A DNA stretch of 64,000 nucleotides, from assembly GCA_959347425.1 (NCBI GenBank), contig OY365741.1, positions 2,132,501 to 2,196,500 of the forward strand, given 5' to 3'. The DNA comes from an uncultured Amylibacter sp. (lineage in GTDB: Bacteria; Pseudomonadota; Alphaproteobacteria; Rhodobacterales; Rhodobacteraceae). This document shows, piece by piece, positions 55,061-63,670 of this stretch. A program made the position numbers and the translations under genes. The notes under the pieces were generated by a model, which worked only from the letters and a program-made list of their open reading frames with translations, was not told where the DNA came from and did not search any database. Positions within the stretch are counted from its first letter, which is position 1, and each line of letters begins with the position of its first letter.

Positions 55061-56354
55061 TCCCGATATGAACCCTAAAATAAACACCGACATAGACCCC
55101 GCGTCCTTTAAAAAAGGGCAAGCCCACCTTGTCAAACGCCACCGTGCCGAGTCTCGGTTTCGCTGGATGGGACGGGGGGCGATTGCTCTGTCGCTTGGGT
55201 TTTTGGCGTTTATGATGGTGTCCATTTTGTGGCAAGGCAAGGGCGCGGTTTTAACCACGCAAATCGCGGTGCAGGTGGATTTGTCCCTTGATACGATTGA
55301 CCCCGCCGATATTGACGCGACCAGTTTTAACAGCCTTGTGAAAAAATCCCTGCGTAATATGTTCCCCGATGCGAGCACTCGCGCCGATAAAAAAGCCCTG
55401 TATGGGCTGATTAGCAGCGATGCCAGCTATCAAATCAAACAGCAAATCAAGGACAACCCTGCCCTGCTGGGCGATATTCGCACGCTTTGGGTGACTGGCT
55501 CTGCCGATTTGGATATTTTCCTAAAGGGGCAGATTGACCGCGAGGCAGCCGAAACTGACCGCCGATTAAACGACAAACAAATCGCGTGGATTGACTCGCT
55601 GACCGATAAAAACGCCATAAAACAAGGGTTTAACTTTGGATTTTTCACCAGTGGCGATAGCCGCGAACCCGAACTGGCGGGGATATTGAGCGCGTTGGTC
55701 GGCTCTGCCCTATCGCTATCCGTGTGTTTTCTGCTGTCCTTCCCAATAGGCATTATGTCCGCCATTTATCTGGAAGAATTTGCCGCGAAAAACCGCATGT
55801 CCGATTTGATTGAAATCAATATCAATAACCTTGCCGCCGTGCCGTCCATCGTGTTCGGCTTGCTGGGCTTGTCAATATTTTTAAACACCATGGGCTTGCC
55901 TCGGTCATCGCCTCTGGTCGGCGGAATGGTGTTATCATTGATGACTCTGCCAACGATAATTATCGCCGCGCGTGCGTCTTTACGAGCCGTCCCGCCGTCC
56001 ATACGAGAGGCAGCTTTGGGCATGGGCGCAAGCCCGATACAATCGACTTTCCACCATGTCGCGCCTTTGGCTCTGCCCGGCATGTTCACGGGCGCAATCA
56101 TCGGCATGGCGCGGGCGTTAGGCGACACCGCACCCCTGTTAATGATAGGCATGGTCGCGTTTATCGTGGATGTGCCGAACGGGTTTTTAGAACCAGCAAC
56201 CGCCCTGCCCGTGCAGATTTTCCTGTGGGCGGACGCGCCCGAACGCGGGTTTTTGGAAAAGACTTCGGCGGCGATTATCGTGCTTCTGGTCTTTCTGGTT
56301 ATTATGAATTTGGCGGCGGTGATGCTGCGCCGTAAATACGAACTGCGGTTTTAA
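55053..56354 (+). CDS. pstA: Phosphate ABC transporter permease PstA
   Basis: 433 residues, longer than the E. coli protein. A periplasmic region of about 150 residues (about 65-215) sits between the first helix and the permease core, a form known in Alphaproteobacteria (DUF3333-type N-terminus). Core marks are GIMSAIYLEEFAAKNRMSDL, NLAAVPSIVFGLLGLSIFLN, IREAALGMGASPIQSTFHHV and RALGDTAPLLMIGMVAF. Second gene of the pst run. Confidence 0.94.
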   Translation: MTSPDMNPKINTDIDPASFKKGQAHLVKRHRAESRFRWMGRGAIALSLGFLAFMMVSILWQGKGAVLTTQIAVQVDLSLDTIDPADIDATSFNSLVKKSLRNMFPDASTRADKKALYGLISSDASYQIKQQIKDNPALLGDIRTLWVTGSADLDIFLKGQIDREAAETDRRLNDKQIAWIDSLTDKNAIKQGFNFGFFTSGDSREPELAGILSALVGSALSLSVCFLLSFPIGIMSAIYLEEFAAKNRMSDLIEININNLAAVPSIVFGLLGLSIFLNTMGLPRSSPLVGGMVLSLMTLPTIIIAARASLRAVPPSIREAALGMGASPIQSTFHHVAPLALPGMFTGAIIGMARALGDTAPLLMIGMVAFIVDVPNGFLEPATALPVQIFLWADAPERGFLEKTSAAIIVLLVFLVIMNLAAVMLRRKYELRF

Positions 56355-56366
56355 TAAGGTATAAAA

Positions 56367-57161
56367 ATGACTAATGCAGAGACTAAAACAAAGTCCAAAA
56401 AGGACAATATCATCATTCGCGCCAGTGGCGTTGACGTGTTTTACGGCGATAAACAGGCGTTGCAAAATATCGCTCTGGAAGTGCCTGAGAACAAGGTGAC
56501 CTCTTTAATCGGCCCGTCTGGCTGTGGCAAAACCACGTTTCTGCGGTGCATCAATCGGATGAATGATTTAATCGCGGGGTGCGTGGTTAGCGGGCAGATT
56601 ACCATCGCTGGGCAGGATATTTACGAGCCTGATGTGGATGTCGTCGCGCTCCGCGCCCAAGTCGGCATGGTGTTTCAAAAGCCTAATCCGTTTCCCAAAT
56701 CCATTTACGAAAATGTAGCCTACGGTCCGCGGATTCATTCGCGCGGATTATCGCGTGGGGATATGGATTCGCTGGTGGAATGGGCGTTGAAAAAAGCGGG
56801 GTTATGGGGCGAGGTGAAAGACCGCTTGATGGAAAACGCAACGGGGTTATCGGGCGGTCAGCAACAACGTTTGTGCATCGCCCGCGCCATAGCTATCAAG
56901 CCCAAAGTCATCTTAATGGACGAGCCATGTTCGGCGTTAGACCCAATCGCTACCGCCGTGATTGAGGAATTAATTGACGAATTGCGCAATAATTTTTCCA
57001 TCATAATCGTAACACATTCAATGCAACAAGCGGCGCGAGTGTCGCAACAAACCGCGTTCTTTCATCTGGGGAATTTGGTGGAAACTGGGCTGACAAAGAC
57101 TATTTTCACCAAGCCCGTGGATGAACGCACGCAAAATTATATCACTGGCAGAATAGGATAA
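56367..57161 (+). CDS. pstB: Phosphate ABC transporter ATPase PstB
   Basis: 264 residues, ATPase driving PstCA. Walker A is [20 protein letters not shown], the signature [14 protein letters not shown] and Walker [18 protein letters not shown]; the switch His is in [15 protein letters not shown]. Spacing to pstA is 12 nt and to phoU 5 nt. Confidence 0.96.
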   Translation: MTNAETKTKSKKDNIIIRASGVDVFYGDKQALQNIALEVPENKVTSLIGPSGCGKTTFLRCINRMNDLIAGCVVSGQITIAGQDIYEPDVDVVALRAQVGMVFQKPNPFPKSIYENVAYGPRIHSRGLSRGDMDSLVEWALKKAGLWGEVKDRLMENATGLSGGQQQRLCIARAIAIKPKVILMDEPCSALDPIATAVIEELIDELRNNFSIIIVTHSMQQAARVSQQTAFFHLGNLVETGLTKTIFTKPVDERTQNYITGRIG

Positions 57162-57166
57162 AATCA

Positions 57167-57838
57167 ATGGAAACCACGCATCATATTGTCACGCAGTTTG
57201 ACAAGGAATTAAAGGAAATAGAGGCTCTGTTGCTGGAAATGGCTCGGCAAGTCGCGGGGCAAATAACCGATTCGGCGGCGGCCTTGGCTTCGGGCGATGA
57301 TAAGGAGGCCGCGATTGTTGCCGAACGCGATAGTGAAATTAACGCGATGGAACGGCGGATTGATGAAAAGGCGATTCGCCTGATTGCGTTGCGACAGCCT
57401 ATGGCAGAGGATTTGCGCAGTGCGATTGCGACTTTGAAAATATCGGCGAACCTTGAGCGGATGGGGGATTATGCCAAAACGATGTCCTATCGTACCAGTG
57501 TGATGGGGAAATCCTATTCTACGCTAGACCCGATTTTGCGGCGGATTTCGCGGATGGCGGAAAAGCTGGTGGGGATGTTGGATGCGGCTATGGCGGCGTA
57601 TATCGCGCGGGATTTGGAGGCGGCCGTGGCGATTAGTTTGGAAGACCAGTTTATTAACGAGCGGGCGGATAGTGTATTGCGGGAGTTATTGACCTATATG
57701 ATGGAAAACCCGCGCAATATTGAGTTATGTACGCATTTGTTATTTATCGCTAAAAATATGGAGCGGACGGGCGACCAGATTACTAATATCTGCGAGCAAA
57801 TCCAGTATTTGGTGACGGGTGAGATGATTAATGATTAG
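57167..57838 (+). CDS. phoU: Phosphate signalling protein PhoU
   Basis: 223 residues, two three-helix bundles with the repeated metal-binding type motif: ERDSEINAMERRIDEKAIRL in the first and FINERADSVLRELLTYMMEN in the second. PhoU couples Pst activity to a PhoR-type sensor to repress the phosphate regulon. The end EMIND and its stop lie at the edge of an H array. Confidence 0.94.
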   Translation: METTHHIVTQFDKELKEIEALLLEMARQVAGQITDSAAALASGDDKEAAIVAERDSEINAMERRIDEKAIRLIALRQPMAEDLRSAIATLKISANLERMGDYAKTMSYRTSVMGKSYSTLDPILRRISRMAEKLVGMLDAAMAAYIARDLEAAVAISLEDQFINERADSVLRELLTYMMENPRNIELCTHLLFIAKNMERTGDQITNICEQIQYLVTGEMIND

Positions 57839-58015
57839 GTGTGAATTGTGAATGGTGAATGGTGAATGGTGAATTAGGTTTTGTGGCAAATTTCTTTCCT
57901 AAAATAACGAACGCCTAGTTATTCAATAACCTAAAATAACGAACTCCAATTATTTTGAATAACGGATAACAAAAACAACTAATAATTCACAATTCATCAT
58001 TCACAATTCACACCT
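57839..58015. repeat. H arrays around an inverted T repeat
   Basis: GTGAATG heptads, the T block at 57877-57911 (reverse complement of 10221-10255), further TAAAATAACGAA pieces, then AATTCACAATTCATCATTC at the right. These arms are inverted. Confidence 0.75.
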
Positions 58016-58035
58016 ATATCGGTATAAACACCCCC

Positions 58036-59598
58036 ATGACCACAAAACCCACCCAATCCTTGCTTATTATAGATTTCGGCAGCCAATTCACCCAACTGAT
58101 AGCCCGCCGATTGCGCGAGCTAGCGGTTTATTGCGAAATCCACCCGTTCCATCATATCACCCCCGATTTCCTCACAAAATTCGCCCCCACGGCTATTATT
58201 TTATCGGGCGGCCCTGCCTCTGTTTTAACCGATAACAGCCCGCGCGTGGATACCAGTATTTTCACACAAAACATACCGATTTTGGGGATTTGCTATGGTC
58301 AGCAACTGATGATGCACGATTTGGGCGGGCAGATAGAGTCCGCCAATGGTCGCGCCGAATTCGGTCATACAAAAATCACCCCCAGCGATGTGCATTTGGA
58401 TTTGCTGGACGGCTGGTTTGATAACAAAACCGAAACCGTTTGGATGAGCCATGGCGACCACGTCAGCGCTATCCCCGATGGGTTTCGCACTTATGCGACC
58501 TCGCCCCACGCGCCCTTTGCGATTATTGCCGATACCGCCCGCCATCTTTATGCCGTGCAGTTTCATCCAGAGGTTCACCACACCCCCAAAGGCGCAGTTT
58601 TACTAGAAAACTTCATCCGCATAGCAGGTTTCCGCCGCGATTGGACAATGCAAGCCTACCGCGATTCCGCCGTGCAGGCTATCCGCGATAAGGTCGGCGA
58701 TGAAACCGTTTTATGCGGGTTATCGGGCGGAGTCGACAGCGCCGTCACCGCCGTTTTAATCCACCAAGCCATAGGCGACCAGCTATCCTGCGTCTTTGTA
58801 GACCACGGATTATTGCGCGAAAACGAAGCGGAAGAAGTGTTAAAATTATTCCGCGACCATTACAAAATTAACCTGATTTACGCACGCGAGGAAGACCGAT
58901 TTTTAACCGCTTTGGACGGGGTGGGCGACCCAGAGACTAAACGTAAAATCATCGGTAAGTTGTTTATTGATGTGTTTGAACACCACGCGGGGGCGTTGGG
59001 CGGGGCTACTTATCTGGCGCAAGGCACGCTTTATCCCGATGTCATTGAAAGCGTGTCGTTTTCGGGTGCGCCCTCTGCGACTATCAAAAGCCACCATAAT
59101 GTCGGCGGTCTGCCCGAACGGATGAATATGAAACTGCTGGAGCCTCTGCGCGATTTGTTCAAAGACGAAGTGCGTGAGTTGGGGCGCGCATTGGGGTTGC
59201 CCGATGCGTTCGTTAATAGGCATCCTTTTCCTGGGCCAGGGCTGGCTATTCGCTGTATTGGCGAGGTCAGCCGCGATAGGATTGCCCTAGCGCGGGCGGC
59301 CGATGCGGTGTATATGGATCAAATCCGTGCGCACGGCTTGTATGATGAGATTTGGCAGGCGTTTGTTGCGGTGTTGCCCGTGCAGAGCGTGGGTGTTATG
59401 GGCGATGCAAGAAGCTATGATTACGCTTGTGCGCTGCGGGCGGTGTGTTCGGTGGATGGGATGACGGCGGATTGCTATCCGTTTAGCCACGCGTTTTTGA
59501 ATGAAACGGCGACGCGGATTATCAATGAGGTTAAGGGGATTAATCGGGTGACTTATGATATTACCTCCAAACCGCCAGCGACGATTGAGTGGGAATGA
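58036..59598 (+). CDS. guaA: GMP synthase (glutamine-hydrolysing)
   Basis: Converts XMP to GMP; 520 residues, full length. The N-terminal class I amidotransferase has its Cys in [20 protein letters not shown] and His in [13 protein letters not shown]. The PP-loop ATPase motif is [19 protein letters not shown], and the C-terminal dimer domain includes [17 protein letters not shown] and the ending KPPATIEWE. Single gene between repeat blocks. Confidence 0.97.
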   Translation: MTTKPTQSLLIIDFGSQFTQLIARRLRELAVYCEIHPFHHITPDFLTKFAPTAIILSGGPASVLTDNSPRVDTSIFTQNIPILGICYGQQLMMHDLGGQIESANGRAEFGHTKITPSDVHLDLLDGWFDNKTETVWMSHGDHVSAIPDGFRTYATSPHAPFAIIADTARHLYAVQFHPEVHHTPKGAVLLENFIRIAGFRRDWTMQAYRDSAVQAIRDKVGDETVLCGLSGGVDSAVTAVLIHQAIGDQLSCVFVDHGLLRENEAEEVLKLFRDHYKINLIYAREEDRFLTALDGVGDPETKRKIIGKLFIDVFEHHAGALGGATYLAQGTLYPDVIESVSFSGAPSATIKSHHNVGGLPERMNMKLLEPLRDLFKDEVRELGRALGLPDAFVNRHPFPGPGLAIRCIGEVSRDRIALARAADAVYMDQIRAHGLYDEIWQAFVAVLPVQSVGVMGDARSYDYACALRAVCSVDGMTADCYPFSHAFLNETATRIINEVKGINRVTYDITSKPPATIEWE

Positions 59599-60316
59599 GG
59601 TTTTAGTTGTTAGTTGTTAGTTGTTAGTTGTTAGTTGTTAAAAGCCTTTGGTTATGTTTGGCAAAGTCTGTTTTAAATAATAATAACCATTCGCCATGGT
59701 GGCACGGAGGTCGCGCGAACCCGAAGGGTGTGCGTCTTGGTTGTTAGGATAATAGGGTTTTGCGTCACCAGCGACTCTTAAAGACTACTGACCCAGTACA
59801 ACCGATAAGCTGACGCGCACCCGTGGGGGTGAGGGTGCGCGCGACCGCCCCCCCTGCGGGCACGCCCGCTAAAATTAAGAAACAAGGCGGTCGGTTTCTA
59901 GGCGATATGTTTGCTCTAGATAATAATCAACAGATTAGCCCTTCGGGTCTTCGTCATCGCTTACGCGAGTGCCGACCAGCATGGTCTTTTGTGCGTAGCC
60001 CTCACGGTGTGAGGGCATGCCAAAAGCCCTTGGGTTTCAAGATGATAGGGATTTTATAAAATTACTAGCAGGATATACAAGAGGATAGATTGGATTATTT
60101 GCAAAGAATACTTGGGAAGTGGCGATGGGTTTTTTCTAAATTTATTTAGGCTTTGCCTATAAACTAGGACAGGCTTGGGCGTGCCCGCCCCGAAGAGGGC
60201 TTGCCCTCAAGGGTGCGGGCGCGCCCCGTGGTGGCATTTCAAAGAAATGACGCAGACCCGAAGGGCTAAAGCCACTAACAACTAACAACTAATAACTAAT
60301 AACTAACAACTAAAAT
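59599..60316. repeat. Long intergenic mosaic: H, R, G, V, J, H
   Basis: Six GTTAGTT heptads at the guaA stop and ACTAACAACTAACAACT heptads before proV form near-perfect inverted ends. R is in reverse sense (about 59640-59860), followed by a GACGAAGACCC-type tag. G (59985-60030) has stem CCCTCAC/GTGAGGG. V spans about 60030-60175 and J about 60175-60237 (inverted relative to the 51723 copy). A 78-codon frame crosses it but is repeat sequence. Confidence 0.8.
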
Positions 60317-61363
60317 CTAACGATAACTCACATCCACAGACGACAAACTATCAGGCCGTGCAATCGCGTGGATCATCGCGTCCATATCAACACTCCCCTC
60401 GACCTTACCATTACGCACCACACTACCCTTCTTTGCCTTAGCAACCAGCAACACCTGCAACGCCGTTTCAATAGCCATAGTCGCCTCAATCTTCGGCCCC
60501 GCCGTCCCCTTGCCCTTTTTCATACAAGATTCCACGTGCAACACCCGCCCGCGATTAATATCCTTGATAAAATCAGACACATAGTCATCCGCAGGATTCA
60601 AAACAATCTGCTGAGGATTACCCGATTGCACCATCGCTCCATCGCGCAAAATCGCAATTTTATCGCCAATCCGCAACGCTTCATCCAAATCGTGGGTAAT
60701 AAAGATAATAGTCTTATGCAACTCCCCCTGTAAATCCAGCAAGATATTCTGCATATCCGTGCGAATCAACGGATCCAACGCGGAAAACGCCTCATCCATC
60801 AGCAGAATCTCAGCATCGGTCGCCAGCGCACGCGCCAAACCAACCCTTTGCTGCATACCGCCCGATAACTGCGCCGGATAGCGGTCTTCAAAACCACCCA
60901 AACCAACACGTTCCAGCCATTTCTGCCCACGCGCCTGTGCGTCATCTTCCTTTATTCCTTGGATATTCAGCCCATAACGAACATTCTCAATAATCGTGCG
61001 GTGCGGCATTAACGCGAACTTTTGAAACACCATAGAGGCCTTGTACCGCCGAAAATCACGCAGAGACTTGTCGTCCATAGCCAAAACATCCTCACCATCC
61101 ACTATCATTTTGCCAGTGGTCGGTTCAATCAAACGGTTGATATGGCGAATCAGGGTGGATTTACCCGAACCCGATAAGCCCATGATGACTTGGACTTCCT
61201 TTGCTTTGACATCAAGGTTGATATCATTCAACCCCAATACATGCCCGTGTTTGTCCAACAATTCGGTCTTTGTCATGCCGTTTTTGACCTTTTTCACCAT
61301 AGCAGGTGATTTATTGCCAAAAATCTTATACAGATTTTTAATTTGAACTTTTATATCAGACAC
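60317..61363 (-). CDS. proV: Glycine betaine/L-proline ABC transporter ATPase
   Basis: 348 residues from GTG 61363 (V/M-SDIKVQIKNLYKIFG), with GGAGG at ideal spacing; the frame from 61444 lies inside proW. Walker A MGLSGSGKSTLIRHINRLIE, signature LSGGMQQRVGLARAL, Walker B ILLMDEAFSALDPLIR, switch IIFITHDLDEALRIGDK. A shortened C-terminal regulatory part replaces the tandem CBS domains of the E. coli protein. It overlaps proW by 8 nt. Confidence 0.94.
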   Translation of the reverse strand: MSDIKVQIKNLYKIFGNKSPAMVKKVKNGMTKTELLDKHGHVLGLNDINLDVKAKEVQVIMGLSGSGKSTLIRHINRLIEPTTGKMIVDGEDVLAMDDKSLRDFRRYKASMVFQKFALMPHRTIIENVRYGLNIQGIKEDDAQARGQKWLERVGLGGFEDRYPAQLSGGMQQRVGLARALATDAEILLMDEAFSALDPLIRTDMQNILLDLQGELHKTIIFITHDLDEALRIGDKIAILRDGAMVQSGNPQQIVLNPADDYVSDFIKDINRGRVLHVESCMKKGKGTAGPKIEATMAIETALQVLLVAKAKKGSVVRNGKVEGSVDMDAMIHAIARPDSLSSVDVSYR

Positions 61364-62276
61364 CGTGGCCTCCTTCACGGTGCTTTTGCAACCGCTTACC
61401 GTATGCCTGTGAGGCTCTATCAAAAATAATAGCAATGGCAACAATCGCCAGCCCGTTAAACACGCCCAAAGTCAAATACTGGTTATTCACCGCGCGTAGC
61501 ACTGGCGTGCCAAGCCCGCCGCCACCAATCATCGCGGCAATCACCACCATCGCCAAGGACATCATAATCGTTTGGTTAATACCGGCGAATATGTTCGGCA
61601 GAGCCAGTGGCACTTGCACCCCCCATAATCGCTCTCGGCGGGACGCGCCAAAGGCATCTGCGGCCTCCAAAACCTCGCTATCCACCAGCCGAATACCCAA
61701 ATTCGTCAACCGCACCAAGGGCGCAATCGCGTAAATCACAACCGCCAGAAGTGCGGGGGCTTTGCCAATCCCCAACAGCATCACCACGGGGATAAGATAA
61801 ACAAAACTAGGCACGGTTTGCATAATATCCAGAATCGGCACGATAGCCCGCTCCACTCGGTCAGAGCGCGACATCCAAATGCCAATCGGGATAGCAATCA
61901 CGATACAGGTTATGGTCGCAACCGATACCATGGCGAGGGTTTCCATCGCATCCTCCCACATGCCCAGCCAGCCTATCATTAAGAACGACACAATCACGCC
62001 GACCGATAACTTCCAACTACGCGAACCCGCATAAACCAGTCCCGCAAATATCACCAGAAATAACGCCCAAGGCATGGACACCAGCAGGTTTTGGAACCAC
62101 ACCAAGAACCATTTTAATGGGTCAAACGCCGCCTCTATCCATTCGCCGTTTTCGCGAATGAAATCGCGGAAGGTTCCGTCAATTCCCTTTTTAACATCAC
62201 GCAAGGCTTCGCGTCCCATCTCTGGTGGGTCAATCAGGGTTGTTTTTGAAAAATCAATGATGCTCTCTTTGCTCAT
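61356..62276 (-). CDS. proW: Glycine betaine/L-proline ABC transporter permease
   Basis: 306 residues. An N-terminal cytoplasmic segment of about 60 residues precedes the helices (FLVWFQNLLVSMPWALFLVI). Permease marks are MQTVPSFVYLIPVVMLLGIG, the EAA loop LEAADAFGASRRERLWGVQV followed by PLALP, and GGGGLGTPVLRAVNNQYLTL. Imports compatible solutes for osmoprotection or as nutrients. proX lies upstream across a 200-nt gap with a terminator. Confidence 0.94.
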   Translation of the reverse strand: MSKESIIDFSKTTLIDPPEMGREALRDVKKGIDGTFRDFIRENGEWIEAAFDPLKWFLVWFQNLLVSMPWALFLVIFAGLVYAGSRSWKLSVGVIVSFLMIGWLGMWEDAMETLAMVSVATITCIVIAIPIGIWMSRSDRVERAIVPILDIMQTVPSFVYLIPVVMLLGIGKAPALLAVVIYAIAPLVRLTNLGIRLVDSEVLEAADAFGASRRERLWGVQVPLALPNIFAGINQTIMMSLAMVVIAAMIGGGGLGTPVLRAVNNQYLTLGVFNGLAIVAIAIIFDRASQAYGKRLQKHREGGHGV

Positions 62277-62413
62277 CTGGTTTCCTTTCGGTTTATTTTG
62301 CGGTTATTTTACGGATTAAAAAACAAAACGACCAACATGTCAAGGCAACATGCGAGCATCTCTTACGCTATTCGTTTTTTGTATTCGTTTTTTGTATTCG
62401 TTTTTTTATCTAT

Positions 62414-62458
62414 TAAAAAAAACAAAAGCCCCGCACGCCATGACACCTACGGGGCTTT
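62414..62458 (-). terminator. Terminator or attenuator between proX and proW
   Basis: On the minus strand, AAAGCCCCG pairs with CGGGGCTTT and T-rich sequence follows. Partial read-through would give more binding protein than permease. Confidence 0.85.
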
Positions 62459-62478
62459 ATTCGTTTTAAAGCGTAGCC

Positions 62479-63492
62479 TTACAGCGCAGCTTTGATTTTC
62501 TTAGCGATGCGTCTTGGCACCCAAGATTCCCAAACTTCCCCTTGTGTTTCAAGGAAATAAATGGCGGCATCTTCACCAGAAGCCTGCTCGTCTTGCATAT
62601 AAACGAGCATGCCGTTCATAACAGGACCAGGAAAGATGCGCTTTTCAAGGTATTTCAACGCTTGCCTGCCACCATTTTTCTTGAAATTATCGGTGACAAC
62701 GGTATAAACCTCTGATTCTGTCCAAGCGCTCACCTGCGGATCAGAGCAATCTTGCTCTGGTTGCGCAATGCAATTGTCCCAATTTTCTCGACCCGCGAAA
62801 GGTACGCCCCAATCCAATTTCACCATATTGTATTTACCAATCAGCGCAGTCGGATTCCAGTAATAACCGAACCAAGGCTCGCCGCGTTCAACAGCTTTTG
62901 CCATAGAACCGTCCAAACCAGCAGCAGAACCTGGGTCAATCAATTCCCAGCCCTTTGCTTCCATATCGAAAGCGCGGAACAGGTTGGCATTATTCAACTG
63001 ACAACCCCAACCAGCAGGACAGCCAACAAAGCCGCCTTTACTTGGATCTTCTGGATGTGGGAAAAGATCTGGACGTTCCAGAACTTTCAAAACCGTGTCC
63101 AATTCAGGGTGTTTTGCAGCAAACGCAGGTGGTAGCCACCAGCCCTCGCCCAATTCGGTGATTGGTCCTTCAAGGACAGGGTGCAGGCGGCCTTCTTTAA
63201 CCGCGGCCTGCAATGGCACTTGCACAGCGTTCGTCCAAAGCTCTGGCGCGACATCAGGTTGCCCTTTTTCGTTCATAGACGCAAAGGTAGTCGTTGTCGC
63301 CCCCGGCACCAATTCTATATCACAGCCATAGCCGTTTTCCAGAATAAAGGCATCGATGTTCGCCATAAGTTCGGCCGAAGCCCAGTTCATTTCAGCTATT
63401 TGAAAGCTGCCACATTTGCCTTGTGCTATCGCACCAGAACCAAATGTTGTTGCCGCAAGCCCTACGGCTAGAGGTGTTAAGTATTTATGCAT
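62479..63492 (-). CDS. proX: Glycine betaine/proline ABC transporter substrate-binding protein
   Basis: 337 residues from ATG 63492 (MHKYLTPLAVGLAATTFGSG), with a signal peptide cleaved near GAIAQG and GGAGAAATATA upstream. The frame to 63609 adds a non-signal leader and is unlikely. OpuAC-type fold: IAEMNWASAELMANIDAFIL, LVPGATTTTFASMNEKGQPD, GEGWWLPPAFAAKHPELDTV and EPWFGYYWNPTALIGKYNMV. Trp and Tyr in these segments are candidates for the aromatic cage that binds the quaternary ammonium. First gene of proX-proW-proV. Confidence 0.93.
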   Translation of the reverse strand: MHKYLTPLAVGLAATTFGSGAIAQGKCGSFQIAEMNWASAELMANIDAFILENGYGCDIELVPGATTTTFASMNEKGQPDVAPELWTNAVQVPLQAAVKEGRLHPVLEGPITELGEGWWLPPAFAAKHPELDTVLKVLERPDLFPHPEDPSKGGFVGCPAGWGCQLNNANLFRAFDMEAKGWELIDPGSAAGLDGSMAKAVERGEPWFGYYWNPTALIGKYNMVKLDWGVPFAGRENWDNCIAQPEQDCSDPQVSAWTESEVYTVVTDNFKKNGGRQALKYLEKRIFPGPVMNGMLVYMQDEQASGEDAAIYFLETQGEVWESWVPRRIAKKIKAAL

Positions 63493-63670
63493 TATATTTC
63501 TCCTATTTGCATTTAATGTTTTCAACGCACCGCCATAATAGCAAGGGAATCTCGCAAGGCGGGTTATTGTGATAGGCAGGATGGTAAAGGCTAGGGATTT
63601 ATTAAACAAGGGGTAAAAGGGGGTTTTTGTGAGAAAAATGCTAAAGTGTTGATTTTAGGGGAAATTTTTT

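Noticed and set aside
59823..60059. 78-codon frame downstream of guaA
   Set aside because: It lies wholly within the repeat mosaic modules and has no homologue-like sequence.
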